Of a stretch of DNA of 51,958 bases, positions 47,206-51,958 are shown piece after piece (position 1 is the first letter of the stretch; every line of letters begins with the position of its first letter). The notes under the pieces were generated by a model. It did not search any database and was not told the origin of the DNA. It saw only the letters and a program-made list of their open reading frames with translations. Origin of the DNA: Clostridia bacterium. Its GTDB lineage: Bacteria; Bacillota; Clostridia; Oscillospirales; CAG-272. The DNA is taken from the NCBI GenBank assembly GCA_017517035.1, contig JAFXAN010000035.1, positions 1 through 51,958 of the forward strand. Reading direction: 5' to 3'. The translations under genes and the position numbers were made by a program.

Positions 47206-48606
47206 TTAAAATCTGAAATAAAGGAATGGACTGAACGAGCCGTCAACAAGATAAGCTGCAACAATAAGGAAAATTGCAATGAGGAAGATCGGCTCTGCGA
47301 TGTTGACTATCTTTCCGAGCTTTTCGGATGAAGAAAGCTTCACCACGGTATTTCTGACGATAGGTGTTGCACCGATAAACGCCATTATGAAGATGACCGC
47401 ATAGCTTCTGATATGGTAAAGTATCTCGCCCGTGGCAAGAGGAATATCGCCTGCGCCGAACATTCCGCCGATATAGGTGAAAGCCTCGGCAAAATCTGTT
47501 GCATTGAACACAACAAAGCTGAGAACAGCCGCAAGAAGAGTATAGATATGACCGATGATCTTGCTGCCATTAAGATACTTATAAAGCCAGAATTTTTCGA
47601 TAATGAGAAGGACACCGAAGAAAAGTCCCCAGACTATGAAATTCCAAGCTGCTCCGTGCCAGAAGCCTGTGAGGAACCAAACTACGAAAATATTGAAGAT
47701 ATGACGCCATTTTGAAACTCTGTTTCCACCAAGGGGGATATAAACATAGTCACGGAACCAAGAGCCGAGAGACATATGCCAGCGTCTCCAAAATTCCGTT
47801 GCGCTTTTTGAAATATAGGGATAATTGAAGTTTTCAAGAAATTTGAAGCCAAGTATCTTGCCAAGACCGATCGCCATATCGCTATAGCCTGAGAAGTCAA
47901 AATAGATATAGAGGGCAACAGAGATGCCGTAGACCCAATAGAGAAGCACAGATTTTTCGTCTGTAGTCTTTAAGAGATCGCAAAGTTCACTTAGACGGTC
48001 TGCAATGAGAATTTTCTTGCCAAGACCTATCATAAAGCGGCGGATACCCATTGCGGCATTATCAATGGTATGCTCTCTGTGTTTCAGCTCTGCGGCAACA
48101 TCAACATAACGGACGATAGGGCCTGCGATAAGCTGCGGAAACATTGAAATATATGCCGCAAGGTTTACGATGTTTTTCTGTGCCGGAACGCCTCTGTAAA
48201 TGTCGATAACATAGCTTATGGTCTGGAAGGTATAGAAGCTGATTCCGACGGGGAGCGTTATCTTAAGAAAAGAGATGTTGCTTCCGAAAATGCTGTTGAT
48301 ATTTTCGATGAAGAAGTTTGTATATTTGAAATAGAGCATAAAGGCGAGAATTGCGCCTGCCGCTGTCCATGTAAGCGCAAGGCTGATCCCCTTTTTTTCT
48401 CTGAATTTTTCAATAAGAATGCCGAAAACATATCCGATAAGGATCGCCGTGACCATGAGAAGTGCATATTTAACTCCTCCCCAGGCATAAAAAAGAAGGC
48501 TGAACAGGAGAAGAACTGCATTTTTCAGCTTGAATGGAACGGCAAAATAGAGAATGAGAAATGCCGCAAGGAAATAAAAGAGATATGTTATACTTGAAAA
48601 GAGCAC
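47206..48606 (-). CDS. MBOAT-family O-acyltransferase (AlgI/DltB-like)
   Basis: A 466-residue membrane protein with about ten to twelve helices. It opens LFSSITYLFYFLAAFLILYF. The family core is KILIADRLSELCD, LYIYFDFSGYSDMAIGLGKILGF, WRRWHMSLGSWFRDYVYIPLGGNR and FLTGFWHGAAWNFIVWG, whose histidine is catalytic. It should pass acetyl groups across the membrane for cell-surface polysaccharide O-acetylation together with the DHHW protein. The start is a GTG (48606), 12 bases after GGAGG. Repeat R10 lies upstream; no clear promoter was seen. Confidence 0.92.
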   Translation of the reverse strand: MLFSSITYLFYFLAAFLILYFAVPFKLKNAVLLLFSLLFYAWGGVKYALLMVTAILIGYVFGILIEKFREKKGISLALTWTAAGAILAFMLYFKYTNFFIENINSIFGSNISFLKITLPVGISFYTFQTISYVIDIYRGVPAQKNIVNLAAYISMFPQLIAGPIVRYVDVAAELKHREHTIDNAAMGIRRFMIGLGKKILIADRLSELCDLLKTTDEKSVLLYWVYGISVALYIYFDFSGYSDMAIGLGKILGFKFLENFNYPYISKSATEFWRRWHMSLGSWFRDYVYIPLGGNRVSKWRHIFNIFVVWFLTGFWHGAAWNFIVWGLFFGVLLIIEKFWLYKYLNGSKIIGHIYTLLAAVLSFVVFNATDFAEAFTYIGGMFGAGDIPLATGEILYHIRSYAVIFIMAFIGATPIVRNTVVKLSSSEKLGKIVNIAEPIFLIAIFLIVAAYLVDGSFSPFLYFRF

Positions 48607-48669
48607 TTTGAATTTTTACCTCCGTTTCGGGTGTTTGATAAATTTTTAAGGATTTTTCACAAAAGCGGT

Positions 48670-48835
48670 AAACAGTAATTTAGCGAACAGCCGAAGCCGT
48701 AATCCGTAGGGGCGATCATTGATCGCCCGTCTCATAAACATCTCAAAATATCGTTATTTTACGCCGTTTGTTTTTTCGGGCGATCAATGATCGCCCCTAC
48801 AAATTTCGTTTTCACTCACCGATAAATTATTGTTT
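48670..48835. repeat. Intergenic inverted-repeat element R10, core type A (166 bp)
   Basis: The ends are AAACAGTAATTTAGCG and CGATAAATTATTGTTT. The core is nearly identical to R2 over its whole length and is the reverse of R5. Confidence 0.9.
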
Positions 48836-48871
48836 ACAGTTTTTCGTGTATTATGAAAACATAAAATATTT

Positions 48872-48898
48872 GGCGGATACGGCATTGCCGCATCCGCC
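48872..48898 (-). terminator. Likely terminator of the 208-residue lipoprotein gene
   Basis: GGCGGAT pairs with ATCCGCC and inner CGGCA/GCCG pair further; on the minus strand a moderately U-rich stretch follows (AAATATTTTATG). Confidence 0.55.
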
Positions 48899-48936
48899 GT
48901 AATGTACACGAGTGTGGTAAGTAATTTAATTTTTAA

Positions 48937-49563
48937 TTAAAGATCTCCGCCCTCAGTGGGAACATCGGGGTTGTTGGAGAAGGGACACATGAGGAAGAAT
49001 ACTGTGTTGCCAACATTTTCAACGATTGTCTCGTCTGCAGTTACGCAGATCTGCCATCTGGGATCGGCTGTTTCGGAAAGAGTTGCCTTGAAAGCATCAA
49101 CATCAGCGCCGTCCTCAAGAGTGAAAACATAGCCAACAAATGCGATAGAGCCCATCATAGGACCAAAGTTTACGCATTCCTTCCAGCCTGTGGGAGCAGC
49201 TGTAAAGCCGGGCATCCACTCAGCGCCTGCTTCCATGGGCATTGCGCCACCCATGAAGAGAATGCTCTCATGTGTGATAACTGCATTTGCAAGCTCCTCA
49301 GCTGTTGCTGCGGGATTTGCTGCGATAGCATCGTTGAAAACACCGAGAAGTGTCTGACCCCAAGTCTCACCTGCTACCTCGCCGCCTTCTGCGGACTCGG
49401 TATCGGTTGCAGCCTCTGTGTCTGTTCCCTCTGCTGTATCAACAGTGGTATCGAGTGTTGTGTCAAGTGTTGTGTCTGTATCCTTTGCATCGTTTGTGCC
49501 GCCGCAAGAAACAACTGCGAAGAGCATTACGGAAACAAGGATAAGTGCAAGAAACTTTTTCAT
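48937..49563 (-). CDS. Lipoprotein of unknown function
   Basis: A 208-residue lipoprotein. The signal peptide MKKFLALILVSVMLFAVVSCGG contains a lipobox ending at Cys 20. A low-complexity linker of about 40 residues (DTDTTLDTTLDTTVDTAEGTDTE...) leads to a small globular domain of about 140 residues (NAVITHESILFMGGAMPM, WMPGFTAAPTGWKECVNFGPMMGSIAFVGYVFTLEDGADVDAFKATL, VFFLMCPFSN). The domain is not one I recognise. The linker style matches the nucleoside-binding lipoprotein at 4662-5939. AAGGAG precedes the start at 49563. Confidence 0.85.
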   Translation of the reverse strand: MKKFLALILVSVMLFAVVSCGGTNDAKDTDTTLDTTLDTTVDTAEGTDTEAATDTESAEGGEVAGETWGQTLLGVFNDAIAANPAATAEELANAVITHESILFMGGAMPMEAGAEWMPGFTAAPTGWKECVNFGPMMGSIAFVGYVFTLEDGADVDAFKATLSETADPRWQICVTADETIVENVGNTVFFLMCPFSNNPDVPTEGGDL

Positions 49564-49688
49564 AATAGTTCTCCTTAAAAATTGTTTTTTCTTGATTTTT
49601 TCGGGGTACATCAGCGTCCCCTTACCCAAAGACGCAGAGAAAAAAGAAATGTTCCCGAAAAACCCAAAAATTTTTATTAACAAAAACA

Positions 49689-49716
49689 TAAGCCGCCAAA
49701 CAGAGATGACGGCTTA
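49689..49716 (-). terminator. Terminator of tRNA-Thr
   Basis: TAAGCCG pairs with CGGCTTA. On the minus strand it is followed by TGTTTTTG. It lies 17 bases after the tRNA. Confidence 0.65.
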
Positions 49717-49732
49717 CATTTATTGTTTACAA

Positions 49733-49808
49733 TGGAGCTACTAATCAGATTCGAACTGATGACCTCGTCATTACCAATGACGTGCGCTACCTGCTGCGCC
49801 ATAGTAGC
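49733..49808 (-). tRNA. tRNA-Thr (anticodon GGT)
   Basis: A full cloverleaf on the minus strand: acceptor GCTACTA/TAGTAGC, anticodon stem CGTCA/TGACG with loop TTGGTAA (anticodon GGT), T-arm ATCAGTTCGAATCTGAT and encoded CCA. Confidence 0.93.
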
Positions 49809-49827
49809 AAAATTGCTCAACGGAGAT

Positions 49828-49856
49828 ATTTTATCATAAAACTTGCTTTTTGTCAA
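49828..49856 (-). promoter_or_regulatory. Promoter of tRNA-Thr
   Basis: On the minus strand: TTGACA (49856-49851), 17 bp and TAAAAT (49833-49828). Confidence 0.82.
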
Positions 49857-49948
49857 TAGCTTTTTCAAAAAAAGTTGCTTTGTCGCTTTTTTAATAAATT
49901 GGTGTAAAGTAATTCTGTTAATGAAATGTAAATTATTGTTTTTAATTA

Positions 49949-49977
49949 TTGACAAGGCAACCTGTTTGTGATATCAT
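49949..49977 (+). promoter_or_regulatory. Promoter of the ABC exporter operon
   Basis: TTGACA (49949-49954), 17 bp and TATCAT (49972-49977). Confidence 0.82.
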
Positions 49978-49988
49978 TTTGATATCAC
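49968..49988. promoter_or_regulatory. Palindromic operator over the exporter -10 box
   Basis: GTGATATCA-N3-TGATATCAC, a perfect inverted repeat with 9-bp arms, covers the -10 box and the start site. A GntR/PadR/TetR-type repressor would be typical for a drug exporter; none is encoded in the window on this side. Confidence 0.75.
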
Positions 49989-50003
49989 ATGGAGGTGGCG
50001 TCT

Positions 50004-50906
50004 ATGAATATGATAGAAATAAGATCCTTGAAAAAGAGCTTTGGCGATGTTGATGCTGTGAAGGATGTAAGCTTTTCTGTGAAGGAAGGCGAGCTTTTTG
50101 CCTTTCTCGGTGTAAACGGAGCCGGAAAAAGCACGACTATTTCGATAATATGCGGAGTTCTTCCCCGTGACGGAGGAAATGTTACGGTGGGCGGATATGA
50201 TATTGATAAGGACGGAGAAAAGATAAAGGGCCTTATTGGGGTCGTTTTTCAAAATTCGGTTCTTGACAGAGCACTTACCGGAAGGGATAATCTTCGTTCC
50301 CGTGCCGCACTTTACTCTATTTGCGGAAAGGATTTTGAGGATCGCCTGAATGAGCTTTCAGCTCTTCTTGACCTTGGCGAAATTCTCGATCGCCCCATAA
50401 GAAAGCTTTCGGGTGGGCAGAGACGCAGGATAGATATTGCCCGTGCGCTTCTTCACAAGCCTCGTCTTTTGATTCTCGATGAGCCGACAACAGGACTTGA
50501 TCCCCAGACGAGAAAAAATGTTTGGGAAATCGTGGATAGGCTGCGCATAGAAGAAAATATGACCGTTTTTCTCACAACTCATTATATGGAGGAAGCGGCA
50601 GAGGCTGATAATGTTGTTATCATAGAGAGCGGAAGCATTGCCGCCGTCGGAACACCGAACGAGCTTAAAAACCGTTATGCGGGAGATTATATGACAGTTT
50701 ATGGCGTGAGTGAGGAGCAGGTGAGGTCTTTCGGCTATCCTTATGAGGTGATAGGCGATGCTATAAGGATAAGTATTCCAAGCTCTCTTTCGGCGGCAGA
50801 GCTGATAAGAAAATATCCCGAAATAATTGTTGATTTTGAGGTCGTCAAGGGAAAGATGGATGATGTTTTTCTCTCGGTAACGGGCAGAAGACAGGAGGAT
50901 AATTGA
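50004..50906 (+). CDS. ABC exporter, ATP-binding protein (DrrA/CcmA type)
   Basis: A 300-residue ATPase: Walker A GVNGAGKSTT (about 37-46), Q-loop FQNSVLD, signature LSGGQRRR (about 134), Walker B LLILDEPTTGLDP and the switch histidine TTHYMEEA. A C-terminal extension of about 80 residues is typical of DrrA-like drug-export ATPases. It energises the ABC-2 permease that follows. The ATG at 50004 lies 8 bases after GGAGG; the upstream ATG at 49989 overlaps that site. Confidence 0.92.
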   Translation: MNMIEIRSLKKSFGDVDAVKDVSFSVKEGELFAFLGVNGAGKSTTISIICGVLPRDGGNVTVGGYDIDKDGEKIKGLIGVVFQNSVLDRALTGRDNLRSRAALYSICGKDFEDRLNELSALLDLGEILDRPIRKLSGGQRRRIDIARALLHKPRLLILDEPTTGLDPQTRKNVWEIVDRLRIEENMTVFLTTHYMEEAAEADNVVIIESGSIAAVGTPNELKNRYAGDYMTVYGVSEEQVRSFGYPYEVIGDAIRISIPSSLSAAELIRKYPEIIVDFEVVKGKMDDVFLSVTGRRQEDN

Positions 50907-50908
50907 TC

Positions 50909-51805
50909 ATGAAAACATTTTTTGAGCTGACAAGAAGAAATATCAAGCTGTTTTTTAAGGATAAGGGAATGTTTTTCACATCTCTTGCAACTCCGATGAT
51001 ACTTCTTGTGCTTTATGCAACTTTCCTTCGTAATGTATATCAGGACGCTTTCATCTCGGTGATTCCCGAGAGTTTTGGGATCTCCGAAAAGATAATAGAA
51101 GGACTTGTTGGAGGACAGCTTGTTTCGTCGCTTCTTGCGGTAAGCTGCGTAACCGTTGCATTTTGCTCGAATTTTCTTTCGGTTCAGGATAGAGTTCAGG
51201 GCGCTCGGGGAGATTTCAATGTGTCTCCCGTGAAAAGCTCTGTGCTTTCACTTTCATATTATATCTCTTCGCTGATTTCCACCTTGATAATATGTTTTAT
51301 TGCCGCAGCCCTCGGATTTATATATCTTGCGTCGGTGGGATGGTATCTGAGTGCCGCAGATGTTGCGCTTTTGATTCTGGATGTGTTCCTTCTTGCCATG
51401 TTTGGAACGGCACTTTCATCAATAATAAATTTGTTTCTTTCGTCCCAAGGACAGATATCTGCGGTTGGATCTATCATAAGCTCTGTTTATGGCTTTATTT
51501 GCGGCGCATATATGCCGATGTCGCAGTTCGGAGATTTTTTGCAGACAGCTCTTACATTTTTGCCCGGAACATACGGAACTGCACTTACCCGTACCCATAC
51601 CATGAGAGGCGCATTTGCCGAGCTTGAGGCAAGCGGTATTCCCAGTGCTCTCATAGATGAAATGATGAATGACATGGATTGCCGTATTTATTTTTTCGAT
51701 AATCTTGTGAGCGACGGTGCAATGTATGCAATTCTCTGCGGAACGGTCTTGGTGCTCATTCTGCTTTATATTGTCTTGGCAAAAATGAGAGCAAAAAAGG
51801 CGTAA
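50909..51805 (+). CDS. ABC-2 type exporter permease
   Basis: A 298-residue membrane protein with six helices of the ABC-2 family: first helix MFFTSLATPMILLVLYATFL, then an extracellular loop, LLAVSCVTVAFCSNFLSV, DRVQGARGDFNVSPVKSSVLSLSYYISSLIST (amphipathic coupling region), GTALSSIINLFLSSQGQISAVGSIISSVYGFICGAYMPMSQF and a last helix AILCGTVLVLILLYIVL. It pairs with the ATPase and probably exports a drug, peptide or lipid; the substrate is unknown. GGAGG lies 11 bases before the ATG at 50909. Confidence 0.9.
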   Translation: MKTFFELTRRNIKLFFKDKGMFFTSLATPMILLVLYATFLRNVYQDAFISVIPESFGISEKIIEGLVGGQLVSSLLAVSCVTVAFCSNFLSVQDRVQGARGDFNVSPVKSSVLSLSYYISSLISTLIICFIAAALGFIYLASVGWYLSAADVALLILDVFLLAMFGTALSSIINLFLSSQGQISAVGSIISSVYGFICGAYMPMSQFGDFLQTALTFLPGTYGTALTRTHTMRGAFAELEASGIPSALIDEMMNDMDCRIYFFDNLVSDGAMYAILCGTVLVLILLYIVLAKMRAKKA

Positions 51806-51818
51806 TAGAAATTTGTTT

Positions 51819-51958
51819 AAACAGTAATTTGTCGGTGAGGGAGTTTCGCCTCTGCGGAGGCGACCGGCACCGTTGCCGGCTCCCGCAAGCTTTTAAAAAA
51901 GCTTGAGCAAAACTTTAAAAAGAGGATTTTTATTGTTGTTTATCTGTGTTTCTACGGA
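51819..51958. repeat. Intergenic inverted-repeat element R11, core type B, reversed (cut by the window end)
   Basis: It begins AAACAGTAATTTGTCG and continues with GGTGAGGGAGTTTCGCC, the reverse of the right side of R3 and R7. The other end lies beyond the window. Confidence 0.85.

Noticed and set aside
1..51958. CRISPR array, prophage or transposase gene
   Set aside because: No regularly spaced short repeats, phage structural genes or transposase-like proteins were seen; the repeats are palindromic, dispersed and non-coding.

Overview
The window reads as chromosomal DNA of an anaerobic, gut-type Clostridia member (Bacillota). The supporting signs are strong AAGGAGG-type ribosome binding sites, TTGACA-N17-TATAAT promoters, a CIRCE-controlled hrcA-grpE-dnaK-dnaJ operon, a Firmicutes-type L10 leader, a THI-box thiT, IreB and a glycyl-radical-enzyme microcompartment. 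I do not assign a species. There is no rRNA, CRISPR array, transposase or prophage gene in view. There are two tRNAs (Pro and Thr).

Layout. 1-900: a structured leader RNA candidate in front of an SLOG-like gene. 969-5939 (minus): a four-gene BMP-type nucleoside ABC importer with its own promoter. 6659-10779 (minus): an XRE regulator with a small partner protein, two AraC regulators and a MATE exporter. 10959-12195 (minus): rplJ-rplL with an L10 leader and attenuator, cut off from rpoBC. 12295-26615 (plus): the centrepiece, a glycyl radical enzyme microcompartment (GRM) operon. 26930-29826: tRNA-Pro, degV, a DUF1836 gene and the TPP riboswitch-thiT unit. 29865-31612 (plus): an acyltransferase, a small helical protein and a Bcp-type peroxiredoxin. 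31979-35394 (minus): ireB-ribF-DacF-like PBP-histidine phosphatase. 35830-39504: a PHP phosphoesterase, an epimerase and sorbitol-dehydrogenase-like pair, and a divergent DeoR regulator. 39684-45766 (plus): hrcA-grpE-dnaK-dnaJ-prmA. 45783-48606 (minus): an unannotated 51-residue peptide gene with its own promoter, then a DHHW/MBOAT polysaccharide O-acetylation pair. 48937-51805: a lipoprotein, tRNA-Thr and an ABC exporter behind a palindromic operator.

How the GRM operon works, by inference from family knowledge. A class II aldolase splits a deoxy-sugar phosphate (fuculose- or rhamnulose-1-phosphate) to lactaldehyde. Lactaldehyde is reduced to 1,2-propanediol. The B12-independent glycyl radical dehydratase, switched on by its radical-SAM activase, gives propionaldehyde. 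A CoA-acylating aldehyde dehydrogenase, PduL and a zinc alcohol dehydrogenase turn this into propionyl-phosphate and propanol inside a shell of six single-domain hexamer-type proteins, one PduT-type trimer and one EutN pentamer. Five cargo proteins carry recognisable encapsulation helices.

The two most noteworthy unlabelled signals are (i) a family of at least eleven intergenic elements with the same 16-bp terminal inverted repeat but interchangeable palindromic cores, three of them inside the GRM operon, and (ii) the solitary 51-residue peptide gene at 45783-45938 with a tandemly repeated Trp-Arg-Pro C-terminus, which looks like a precursor peptide. All calls rest on reading the sequence only; no database search was run.
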